DNA from: DASQPR01 sp963724705
GTDB lineage: Bacteria; Actinomycetota; Actinomycetes; Mycobacteriales; Micromonosporaceae
NCBI GenBank assembly: GCA_963724705.1
Contig: CAVRVS010000007.1
Span: 124,001-188,000, forward strand
DNA: 64,000 nucleotides
Direction: 5' to 3'
Part shown: one piece after another, positions 52,915 through 61,854 of the stretch
Position numbering within the stretch: the stretch's first letter is position 1
Layout: every line of letters begins with the position of its first letter
The notes under the pieces: generated by a model
Told to the model about the DNA's origin: nothing
Databases searched by the model: none
Seen by the model: only the letters and a program-made list of their open reading frames with translations
Made by a program: the position numbers and the translations under genes

Positions 52915-55900
52915 ATGAGAACACGATTCTTGACGCCGCGGCTGCTGGCCGCGGCGCTCGCCGGTCTGCTCGTGTCGGTCCTGCCGCTGCTGCCCGCGTC
53001 GCCGGCCGCAGCCGCCGGAACTAACCTTGCGCTCGGCAAGACCGCCACCGCGAGCAGCTACACCCAGACCTACGCACCGAACAACGTCAACGACGGCAAC
53101 CAGGCCACCTACTGGGAGAGCAACAACAACGCGTTCCCGCAGTGGGCTCAGGTCGACCTCGGCAGCAGCCACCGCAGATCAACCAGGTCGTGCTGCAAGC
53201 TGCCCACCGGCTGGGGCGCTCGCACCGAGACCCTGTCCGTGCAGGGCAGCACCGACAACGCCAGCTTCTCGCACCATCGTCGCGTCGACCGGCTACAGCT
53301 TCGACGGCAGCGCCAACACCGTCACCATCAACTTCACCCAGACCGACCACCCGGTACGTGCGGATCAACATCACCGCGAACACCGGGCTGGCCGGCCGCT
53401 CAGACTCTCGGAGTTCGAGATCTACGGCCCGACCACCACGTCGGTGGCGCCAACCTCGCGCTGGCAAGACGATGTCGGAGAGCAGCCACACGCAGACGTA
53501 CGCGTCGAGCAACGCCAACGACGGCAACCAGGCGACCTACTGGGAGAGCAACGAACAACGCGTTCCCGCAGTGGGTGCAGGTCGACCTCGGCTCGTCGGT
53601 CAGCATCAACAAGGTCGTGCTGAAGCTGCCGACCGGCTGGGGCACGCGCACCGAGACGCTGTCGGTCGGCAGGGCAGCACGGACAACGCCAACTTCACCA
53701 CGCTCGTGGCCTCGACCGGCTACGTATTCGACGGTTCGGCGAACACGGTCACGATCACGTTCGCGCGCGACCACCACGCGCTACGTGCGGCTGAACTTCA
53801 CCGCGAACATCGGTTGGCCGGCCGGGCAGATCTCCGAGTTCGAGGTCTACGGCCCGACCACCGGCGACACCAGGCACCGACCGCGCCGACCGAACCTCGC
53901 CTTCACGCAGCCGCAGTCCGGTCAGATCAAGCTGACCTGGAACGCCTCCACGGACAACGTCGGCGTCACCGGCTACGACATCTACCTCAACAACACGCTG
54001 CTCACGAGCGTCCCGGCGAGCGCGTTGACGTACACCGACAACGAGCCGGACACGCTGACCGCGACCTACTTCGTGCGGGCGCACGACGCGGCCGGCAACC
54101 AGTCCGGCAACTCGAACAGCGTCACCCGCACCGGCCAGACCGGTGACCAGACCGCGCCGACCGCGCCCGGCAACCTCGCGGTGACCACGCCGACGTCCGG
54201 CACCGTCAAGCTGACGTGGACCGCGTCGACCGACAACGTCGGCGTCACGTCGTACGTCGTCTACCGCAACGGCGCGATCGACACGACGGTCAGCGGCACC
54301 ACGCTGACCTACTCGGAGTCGCAGCCGGACACGGCCACGGTCACGTACTACGTGGTGGCGCAAGGACGCGGCCGGCAACCAGTCGCAGCCGAGCAACACC
54401 GTCACGCGTACCGGCACCGGCGGCGGCGGCGGCACCAACCTCGCGGTCGGCCGGCCGATCACCGGCACCGCGAACACGTACATCTACGTGCCGACGAACG
54501 CCAACGACAACGACCTGACCACGTACTTCGAGGGCTCGTCCTACCCGACCCAGGCAACGGTCAGCCTGCTCGGCAACGCGACGCTCAGCTCGGTCGTCGT
54601 CAAGCTGAACCCGGACGCGTCCTGGGGTCACCCGTACCCAGACCATCGCGGTCCTCGGCCAGCCCCAGAGCGGCGGCTCGTTCGTCACGCTGGCCGCGGC
54701 GACAGAACTACACGTTCAACCCGTCCACCGGCAACTCGGTGACCATCCCGGTCAGCGGCAGCTACCAGAACATCGAGCTGTCCATCACCAGCAACACCGG
54801 CGCTCCGGGCGGCCAGGTGGCCGAGTTCCAGATCTTCGGCACCCCGGCGCCGAACCCGGACCTCACCCCGACCGCGATCTCCTGGACGCCGACGTCGCCG
54901 ATCGAGACCGACGCGATCACCGTGTCCACCACGGTGAAGAACATCGGTACGGCGGCCTCGGCGGCCTCCAACGTCAACTTCTACCTCGGCACCACCAAGG
55001 TCGGCACCGCGACGGTGCCCGGCGCTCGCCGCCGGCGCGCAGACCGTCGTCACGACGAACATCGGCACCCAGACCGCCGGCACGTACGCGCTCACCGCGA
55101 AGGTCGACGAGGCGAACACGCTCGTCGAGCTGAACGACACGCAACAACAACCTCACCAGCGCGACGAACCTCGTCGTGACGCCGGTGCAGAGTGCCGACC
55201 TGGTCGGCACGACGTCGTGGAACCCCGACCAACCCGTCCGCCGGCCAATCGCGTCACGTTCACCGTGACGCTGAAGAACCAGGGCAACATCTCCACGAGC
55301 AGCGGCTCGCACGGCGTCACGGTCACGGTCATCAACTCGACCGGCAGCGACGGTCAAGACGCTGACCGGTTCGTACACCGGCGCGCTGGCCGCCGGCGCG
55401 AGCCAGAACGTGAGCATCGGCTCGTGGACCGCGGTGAACGGCAACTACACGGTGAAGACGGTCGTCGCCGTCGACAGCGCTGAGCTGTCGGTCAAGCAGG
55501 CCAACAACACCAGCACCACCACCCTGTTCGTCGGCCTGGGCGCGAACATGCCCTACGACAACTACGAGGCCGAGGCCGGCACGTACGGCGGCGGCGCGAT
55601 CCTGGACGGCCCGAACCGTACGATCGGCGACCTCGGCGGTGAGGCGTCCGGTCGCGAGGCCGTCTCGCTGAACACGACCGGGTCATTCGTGCAGTGGACC
55701 TCGCGCGAGTCGACGAACACGTTCGTGGTGCGGTTCTCCATCCCGGACTCGTCCGGTGGCGGCGGCATCACCTCGACGCTCGACCTCTACGTCAACGGCA
55801 ACCTGGTCCAGCCGCTGAGCCTCACGTCGCACTTCGCGTGGCTGTACGGTGCGGAGACCGGCCCGGGCAACTCGCCGGGCGCCGGCGGACCGCGGCACAT

Positions 55901-57222
55901 CTACGACGAGGCGAGCTTCGTGCTGCCGGCGACGTACCCGCGGGCAGCACGTTCAAGCTGCAGAAGGACTCGTCGAACGGATCGCAGTACGCCATCGACT
56001 TCATGCAGCTGGAGCAGGCCACCCCGGTCGCGAACCCGGACCCGACCCACTACACGGTGCCGACCGGCTTCGACCAGGCGTCCGTGCAGGCCGCGCTGGA
56101 CAAGGTCCGGATGGACACCACCGGCACGCTCGACCGGCGTGTACCTGCCGGCCGGCCAGTACTCGGTGACGCAGAAGTTCACCATCTACCAGAAGGGCGT
56201 CGCCGTTGTCGGCGCCGGCCCCTGGTTCACGCAGTTCGTCGTGCCGACCACGCATGGAGAACACGGACGCGGGCTGGTCGCTGCAGAGCGGCGCCAGCGG
56301 CTCGACGTTCCGCGGCTTCGCCTGGTTCGGCAACTTCGACCACCGGATCGACGGCCCGGGCCACACCTGGGACCTGCGCGACCAGTCGAACATCACGATC
56401 GACAACGTGTGGATCGAGCACACGGTGGTCGGTGTCTGGGGCGCCGCCGGCGTCGTCGAACTCCCACTTCACCAACATGCGCATCCGCGACACGTACGCC
56501 GACGGCATCAACCTCACCAACCACAGCACCGGCAACGTCATCAGCAACGACGAGGCCCGGGCGACCGGTGACGACAGCTTCGCGCTGTTCGCCGCGAACG
56601 ACCAGGAAGGCGGCAACAACGAGAACAACACCATCCAGAACGTCACGGCGCTCTTCCCGTGGCGGGCGGCCGGCGTGGCGATCTACGGCGGCGACAACAA
56701 CACGATCTCGAACTTCTACGTCGCCGACACCCTGCTGCTACTCGGGTCTGACGATCAGCTCGCTGAACTTCGGATTCGCGTTCCAAGGGTTCACGCTCCC
56801 GGTGACCAACTTCTCGAACTACTCGCTGGTTCGCGACGGCGGTCACTTCTGGGGCGGTCAGGTGTTCGGTGCGATCTGGGTGTTCAGCGCGACGCAACCG
56901 TTCCAGGGCATCCGATCCACGGACGCGACGATCACCAATCCGACGTACTCCGGCATCATGTTCCAGACGGACTACTCGTCGCCGTCGACACCGCTCATCC
57001 CGGTGACCGACACCATCTTCACGAACACCACGATCACCGGTGCGCAGCAGAGTGGTGACGCGTTCAACGCGAAGTCCGGCTACGGCATCTGGGCCAACCC
57101 GCTTGCCCGAAGCCGGGCAGGGTCCGGCGGTCGGGTCGGTCACGTTCAACGGCCTGACGGAGAGCAACAACTTCGTCGATATCCAGAACACGACCACGAC
57201 GTTCACCATCACGGTGCACTAA
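52915..57222 (+). pseudogene. Secreted multidomain alpha-1,3-glucanase-like protein (GH87), heavily frameshifted
   Basis: Reconstructed across frames, the protein has about 1,430 residues: signal peptide (LLPASPAAAA), two discoidin/F5-8C carbohydrate-binding domains (53020-53440, 53450-53870; both with NLALGKT- or WESN-type motifs), two fibronectin III domains (53890-54410; each with LTWNASTDNVGVTGYDIY-like), a third discoidin-like domain (to 54840), two CARDB-like domains (to 55530), a CBM6/35-like domain (YDNYEAEAGTYGGGAIL, to 56030) and a C-terminal right-handed beta-helix (56040-57222). In the helix, ADGINLTNHSTGN and ATGDDSFALFAAND place three Asp as D-x22-DD, the arrangement I recall for GH87 catalytic residues. 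GH87 enzymes cut alpha-1,3-glucan of fungal walls or mutan. More than 20 frame switches occur, yet wording stays conserved. Confidence 0.72.
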
Positions 57223-57245
57223 GGAGTCGGCACGACAGCGAGACC

Positions 57246-57279
57246 GGCGCCGTCGGGAGGTCACCCTCCCGGCGGCGCC
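57246..57279. terminator. Terminator after the glucanase gene
   Basis: GGCGCCGTCGGGAGG (57246-57260) pairs with CCTCCCGGCGGCGCC (57265-57279), loop TCAC, with one G-U-type mismatch. It is 24 bases after the stop and between convergent genes. Confidence 0.75.
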
Positions 57280-57331
57280 GCCGACCATATTCGGGTACGG
57301 GGCGTCCGCCAGCGGCGTACCGTCCGCGCCG

Positions 57332-57952
57332 CTACGGTCGGGAGCGAAGCACGTCCAAGCCGGGTCCGCTGAGATCGTCCAGCGCCGGCTTGCGACCGGT
57401 CATCGCCATGACGAGCGCGATCGCGGAACCGCTCACCTCCGGGCCAGAGCCGTGCGACCAGTCGGTGTCCGTCGCCCGCAACGTCACGCCCTCGATCCGG
57501 TTCTTCGCGCCGATCAGCAGGTTCGAGCCGCTGTAGAAGTCGGCCACCGTGACGACGTGCTCGACCGGATGCGGACGGTACGTGCCGAGCGACCGGAAGA
57601 CGTCCTCTCCGTGCACGATGGTTTCGCCGAGCCACGACGGTGCCGGCCCGGGTGGTGCCGATCGCGCGTCGATCAGCGATCGATAGATCGCGGCGAGCTC
57701 CGCGTCCGACTTGCCGGCCTTGACGCCGGCGATCTTCTTGGCCGTCATGGTCTGGAAGTTGAAACCGCTGCCGATCATCGCCCCGAAGAACTTCGGTGGC
57801 GTCATCTGCGCCGTCGCGATCATGTGAGCCACGACGTCGCGCACGGCCCACTTACTCGCGAGCGACTGCGCGTCCCATGCGTCGGCGGGCAGGCTCGCCA
57901 ATGCGTCGGCAAACGATGCGCGCTCCGACTCGATCATGTCCCAAGTGCTCAT
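57332..57952 (-). CDS. Maleylpyruvate isomerase N-terminal (TIGR03083/DinB-like) family protein
   Basis: 206 residues. The four-helix MDMPI_N/DinB fold is seen: WAVRDVVAHMIATAQMTPP with the metal-binding His, and WLGETIVHGEDVFRSLG with the second His/Glu set. The family includes mycothiol-dependent maleylpyruvate isomerase and other mycothiol S-transferases, in keeping with mshD in the same window. The particular substrate is unknown. Confidence 0.8.
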   Translation of the reverse strand: MSTWDMIESERASFADALASLPADAWDAQSLASKWAVRDVVAHMIATAQMTPPKFFGAMIGSGFNFQTMTAKKIAGVKAGKSDAELAAIYRSLIDARSAPPGPAPSWLGETIVHGEDVFRSLGTYRPHPVEHVVTVADFYSGSNLLIGAKNRIEGVTLRATDTDWSHGSGPEVSGSAIALVMAMTGRKPALDDLSGPGLDVLRSRP

Positions 57953-58086
57953 GTGGTCTGCCTCAATCGATAGGAATGCTTCGCCTCACCATTGTCAGCC
58001 GAACCGAACAGCGATGGACGCGGATGTGCCACGTGTCGGCCGCCATGGCACGTTTGTCGCCCAGTTCCGAGCGTCGTCGACGGCGA

Positions 58087-58845
58087 TCAGATCAAGTGCT
58101 CAAGATCGTGAGTCGGTACGTGGATCCAGCCCTCGACGGCGGCGTGGCCACGCTCGTCCTCGCCCGGTCCAGCGGTCAGACCCAGAGCCACGGCCCGTGT
58201 CACGAGCGCCGCGACGACCGCATCGAAGACGTGATCGCTGCGGCGGCAGTGCTCCCACGCCTCCCCCGACAGCTGCAGCCACGGCGCCGCGGTGCGGAGG
58301 GTCTCCACCAGGGCCGCCAGCGCTGGCGCGGCCCGGACCCGGTCAGCCTTGTAGCCAGCGGTCGCGAGACCCCAGCGGCGCATCGCCGCGGCCGGGTAGA
58401 CCTCGGCGACCACTCCGGCGCCAGATCGATCGGGCGGGGTCGTCGGGAGCGGCGGCGCGAAAGCGTCGAGGAGTAACGCACACCGCAGAGCGACGACGCC
58501 GATCCGGTCGGTCGAGACGCTCAGCGGTCGCGACCCCGACGCCGCGACGATCTCATCGGTCCGGCGGTAGACAAGACGGCGACGGTACGCGATCGGATCG
58601 AGAGCACCACGGCCTGGCCAGGCGGCACCATCGAGGTGCGCGGTGACCGCGTTGACGAAGGCGACCGGCCATCCGAGTGGGCAGTCGATGCCGACCCGGT
58701 CAGCGCCCCGCATAAGGCCAAGCAGCTCATCGTCGTCGAGCGGCGGCGGGTAGACCTCGCCGTGCGCGGCACCGTTCGCCCACGAGATCACGCAGGCGGC
58801 CGAACGGGCCGGTGCCGCGGCGAGGTCGATGCCCAACGTGCGCAT
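58087..58845 (-). CDS. DUF429 domain-containing protein (predicted RNase H-like fold)
   Basis: 252 residues. It begins LGIDLAAAPARSAACVI and continues with VGIDCPLGWPVAFVNAV and RRTDEIVAASGSRPLSVS, with VAEVYPAAAMRRWGL and HVFDAVVAALVTRAVALG near the end. DUF429 proteins are predicted RNase H-fold nucleases; acidic residues of the GIDLA, GIDCP and FDAVVAA segments would form the active site. Experimental function is unknown. Confidence 0.8.
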   Translation of the reverse strand: MRTLGIDLAAAPARSAACVISWANGAAHGEVYPPPLDDDELLGLMRGADRVGIDCPLGWPVAFVNAVTAHLDGAAWPGRGALDPIAYRRRLVYRRTDEIVAASGSRPLSVSTDRIGVVALRCALLLDAFAPPLPTTPPDRSGAGVVAEVYPAAAMRRWGLATAGYKADRVRAAPALAALVETLRTAAPWLQLSGEAWEHCRRSDHVFDAVVAALVTRAVALGLTAGPGEDERGHAAVEGWIHVPTHDLEHLI

Positions 58846-58852
58846 CGCGTGC

Positions 58853-59671
58853 CTAACGCATCCCGCTCGCGAGGAGTGCGGCCGTCGCCATCGTCAGCAC
58901 ACCGTTGTCCACGTACGGGGTTGCAAGCCGTTCGAAAGTCTGCCGCGCATGTTCGACCGTCGCCGGCGGCGCGCCCGCAAGCGCCGCGCCGAGTGCGCCC
59001 AGCCCGTTGGCGGGGGCGTTCCACCACTCATCAACCGTTGTCTGGTGTCGCCACTCGATCGTGTCGCACACGACGTCGAGCAGGCCGGAGCCCGACAACA
59101 GGCCGGCGAAGCCGGCCGGCGTCCGGGCGAAGTCGGCCTCCGGCGGCACTCGCGGCGCGGCGGCCGCGGTCGGACCGGACGTGAGCCCGGCTTCGGCCGC
59201 GACATCGGCCCAGAACAATTGCAGCGGCGGCGACGGCCGAGGCCACACAGTCATGGCCACGCGACCGCCCGGCCGGACCACTCGACGGAGTTCGGCCACC
59301 GCTGCGGCCGGGTCACCGACATGGTTGACGACGAAGTTCGCGACGACAGCGTCGAACGCTCCGTCGGCGAACGGCAGCTCGGGGAGGACCGCGAGGCGTA
59401 CGTCGGCGGTTGGCACGGCCGCCGACGCGACCTCGACCATGCTCGGCTCCGCGTCGACGGCGGTCACCCACGCGCCACGATCCACGGCTGCACGCGCGAC
59501 AGTGCCCGGGCCGGTGCCGACGTCCAGCACGGCGCTGCCGGGTCCGACCCTCGCGGCATCGAGCAATGCGTGCACCGGATGCGCACAGAGCGTGGCGAAG
59601 CTCAGGACGTAAGCTTGGGCTCGCCCGCGCCACATGCGCCGTTCGTAGTCATCGAGAGTGGTTCGCATCAC
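58853..59671 (-). CDS. Class I SAM-dependent methyltransferase
   Basis: 272 residues, Methyltransf_11 type: VLDVGTGPGTVARAAVDRGA (SAM loop), VTAVDAEPSMVEVA, LPFADGAFDAVVANFVVNHV and VRPGGRVAMTVWPRP. The substrate is not evident. It lies 7 bases upstream of the DUF429 gene on the same strand, so the two are probably co-transcribed. Start ATG 59671 or 59668. Confidence 0.87.
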   Translation of the reverse strand: MMRTTLDDYERRMWRGRAQAYVLSFATLCAHPVHALLDAARVGPGSAVLDVGTGPGTVARAAVDRGAWVTAVDAEPSMVEVASAAVPTADVRLAVLPELPFADGAFDAVVANFVVNHVGDPAAAVAELRRVVRPGGRVAMTVWPRPSPPLQLFWADVAAEAGLTSGPTAAAAPRVPPEADFARTPAGFAGLLSGSGLLDVVCDTIEWRHQTTVDEWWNAPANGLGALGAALAGAPPATVEHARQTFERLATPYVDNGVLTMATAALLASGMR

Positions 59672-59790
59672 TGTCCGTATCGATTGGGGCGAACGCGGGG
59701 GTTGACAGGCGCACCAAGCCCGACTGTCATGGACACGCCACTATTGGGCGTCCTGTTTGCCTTGCCGGTTTTGCCATGGAGGAGAGCGCG

Positions 59791-60405
59791 TTGCGGCCGC
59801 ATGTACGCCGACGTACCCGGGTGATCTTAGTATCGGTTGCCCTCAGCCTGATCGGCGTGGCCGGCTGCTCCTCGGCCAGCACGCCCGACGTCGAGACAGC
59901 GGCGGTGGCGCCTACGGTAGCGGCGAGCCAGGGTGCCACCGAGATCGTGGCGACGTACAAGAAGTTCATGACCGAGTACGTGGCGGCCTATAACGCCGGC
60001 GACCCGAACAACCCGGCCTTCACCAGTCTGGGCGGCGGCAACGCCGCCGGCCTGCAGGCTGTCGTCCAGGACGCCATCGACCATGGCATCATCGCGGTCG
60101 GCAAGCCCACCTGGTCAGCGGATCCGGTCGTCCAGTTCGTTGACGCGAACGAAACGATCGCGTCGGTGACCTACTGTTTCAATCCGGCCGATTGGAAGAC
60201 CGTGAAGTCCGGGACCGAGGCCGGCCCGTCGCCGGAGCCAACGGCGCCCGAGCTGGACGCGACCAGCCACCCGCCCCACCCGGCCTATCCGAACGACGCG
60301 GTCGGCGCGTACACGGTCCTGATGTTGTTGAACCGGAACACGGCCGGCAAGTGGACGGTGGCCCAGGCCAACGCGCAGCCGGATCGACCCTGCCGGGTGC
60401 CATAA
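59791..60405 (+). CDS. Hypothetical lipoprotein
   Basis: 204 residues. The N-terminus RPHVRRRTRVILVSVALSLI ends in a lipobox VAGC. The mature part carries a plausible NTF2-like fold (IVATYKKFMTEYVAAYNAGD, then WSADPVVQFVDANETIASVT, VAQANAQPDRPCRV) found in several actinobacterial lipoproteins. TTG 59791 is chosen because GGAGGAG (59778-59784) lies six bases ahead and gives a normal signal peptide; ATG 59776 would overlap that ribosome site. Function unknown. Confidence 0.65.
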   Translation: MRPHVRRRTRVILVSVALSLIGVAGCSSASTPDVETAAVAPTVAASQGATEIVATYKKFMTEYVAAYNAGDPNNPAFTSLGGGNAAGLQAVVQDAIDHGIIAVGKPTWSADPVVQFVDANETIASVTYCFNPADWKTVKSGTEAGPSPEPTAPELDATSHPPHPAYPNDAVGAYTVLMLLNRNTAGKWTVAQANAQPDRPCRVP

Positions 60406-60589
60406 CAGCGCCGCGTAGGCCACTTACGACAGTTCGTAATCACGCGCATACGTAGCGTTTAAACGTGCCGCGGCTCCTGGCACGATCCGCGTTTATCCCC
60501 GCGTTGTCGGGGGTAGGCCCGAAGCCATGTTCGTCGAGCGTGGGCCGCAGATCCGATTGGGTGCACAGCGCCGGCCGGATCGCGACGGT

Positions 60590-60629
60590 GTTCACGGGTC
60601 TTTACATCGCCATTCACCTTCGCCATACT
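60590..60629 (+). promoter_or_regulatory. Promoter with PHO-box-like triple repeat before the LacI gene
   Basis: Three contiguous 11-base units, GTTCACGGGTC (60590-60600), TTTACATCGCC (60601-60611) and ATTCACCTTCG (60612-60622), follow the spacing of actinobacterial PhoP sites. The middle unit supplies -35 TTTACA (60601-60606), and a 17-base spacer leads to -10 CATACT (60624-60629). Core matches are weaker than at pstS. Confidence 0.45.
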
Positions 60630-60634
60630 GCGTC

Positions 60635-60663
60635 GTGTACGCGCATACAGTAAGCGCGTACAC
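60635..60663 (+). promoter_or_regulatory. Perfect inverted repeat at the predicted LacI transcription start
   Basis: GTGTACGCGC (60635-60644) and GCGCGTACAC (60654-60663) are exact inverses with a 9-base spacer. Position just after the -10 element suits an autoregulatory operator or a leader hairpin. A second small palindrome, CGTTTAAACG, lies upstream at 60456-60465 and has the central form typical of LacI-family sites. Confidence 0.5.
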
Positions 60664-60685
60664 GGCTCCTGGGGAGGCGGCCGCT

Positions 60686-61729
60686 GTGCGAACTGTGCCC
60701 ACGGTGTATGAGGTTGCCCGGCACGCCCGCGTCTCCACCGCGACTGTGTCTCGGGTGCTGTCGGGCAACGATCGAGTCCGCCCGGAATACCGGGAGCGGG
60801 TTTTCGCGGCCGTAGCCGAGCTGGGATACGTGCCGAGCGGGGCCGCTCGCGACCTGGCTGCCAGGCGCACCGGAGTGCTCGGGCTGTGCTTCCCGGATCT
60901 CGTCGGGGATCTGGACACCGAGTCGGACGCCATGTTCTGGTACGACGAAATCATCCGGGGAATGGAACGGGCGGCCCGACGCCGGGGATATGCGCTACTC
61001 ATCGCTGCGTCTCACGAAACCGACGACGTCGATCTCGTGACGACCGTCGCCGGTCGGTGCGACGGCATGGTCGTGCTGGCCCGTACGGTGCCGGCGCCCG
61101 AGTTGGAACGGATCGCCGGCCGCATCCCGGTGGTGATGCTGGCTGGGCCGCGTACGTCGGATGAGGTCGCGCGGGTGGTCGATCACCTCGTGGTGGCCAA
61201 CCGGACGGGTGCTCGCGAGGTGACCGGGCACTTGATCGATGTGCACGGCTATACCGACGTGTGGTTCGTGGCCGGACCGGACTCGCCTGACTCGGCGGCG
61301 CGCTTCGACGGTTTCCAGGCGGCCCTGGCCGAACGTGGGCTACCGGTTGCGCAACGTCCTCATGCGACGAGCGACTTCACCACCGCCGGCGGCCGTCGGG
61401 CGGTCGCTCAACTCCTGGCTGACGGGCACCGTCCGCGTGCACTTGTGTGCGCCAACGACCAGACCGCGTTGGGCGCGTTGACGGCTTTGTCCGGGGCCGG
61501 ATTGCGGGTTCCGCAGGATGTCGCAGTGACCGGCTTTGACGGTATCCAACTGGGCCAGCACGTACGGCCCGCCCTCACCACGGTCACGCAGCCAATGCGT
61601 CAGCTGGGCGAGAAGGCCGTGAGCATGCTCGAGGAACGCCTGGCCGATTCGGCACTCGCGGCCCGGCTGGTCGAAATGCCGGTGCGGGTTGATATCCGCG
61701 AAAGCTGCGGTTGTACGCCCGACATCTAG
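60686..61729 (+). CDS. LacI family transcriptional regulator
   Basis: 347 residues. The DNA-binding N-terminus VPTVYEVARHARVSTATVSRVLSGNDRV (residues 4-31) and the hinge helix PSGAARDLAARRTG are followed by the periplasmic-binding-type effector domain (LGLCFPDLVGDLDTE, VWFVAGPDSPDSAARFDGFQ, CANDQTALGALTALSGAG, VTGFDGIQLGQHVRPALTTV). GTG 60686 follows GGGGAGG by eight bases. The GH39 glycosidase and sugar-binding lipoprotein downstream are its likely targets. Confidence 0.92.
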   Translation: MRTVPTVYEVARHARVSTATVSRVLSGNDRVRPEYRERVFAAVAELGYVPSGAARDLAARRTGVLGLCFPDLVGDLDTESDAMFWYDEIIRGMERAARRRGYALLIAASHETDDVDLVTTVAGRCDGMVVLARTVPAPELERIAGRIPVVMLAGPRTSDEVARVVDHLVVANRTGAREVTGHLIDVHGYTDVWFVAGPDSPDSAARFDGFQAALAERGLPVAQRPHATSDFTTAGGRRAVAQLLADGHRPRALVCANDQTALGALTALSGAGLRVPQDVAVTGFDGIQLGQHVRPALTTVTQPMRQLGEKAVSMLEERLADSALAARLVEMPVRVDIRESCGCTPDI

Positions 61730-61809
61730 CGGAGCTCCGGCCTCGTTAGGACACCCCCTCACCGGCGATTGCGCCACTCACTGCCGGTCGGATCCACAAG
61801 GAGTCATAC

Positions 61810-61854
61810 ATGACAAACGCGACGTCGCACGTCGACGGCGGACCGGTTCGATGA
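61810..61854 (+). CDS. 14-codon leader ORF coupled to the GH39 gene
   Basis: ATG 61810 has the strongest ribosome site nearby (AAGGAG, 61798-61803) and encodes MTNATSHVDGGPVR before a TGA that overlaps the ATG of the GH39 gene (ATGA, 61851-61854). It may be a real leader that couples translation; alternatively a one-base error separates it from the true GH39 N-terminus. Confidence 0.4.
   Translation: MTNATSHVDGGPVR

Noticed and set aside
52203..53048. 281-codon minus-strand ORF crossing the GH87 promoter and signal peptide
   Set aside because: It is antisense to a clear signal peptide and discoidin domain and has no recognisable motif.
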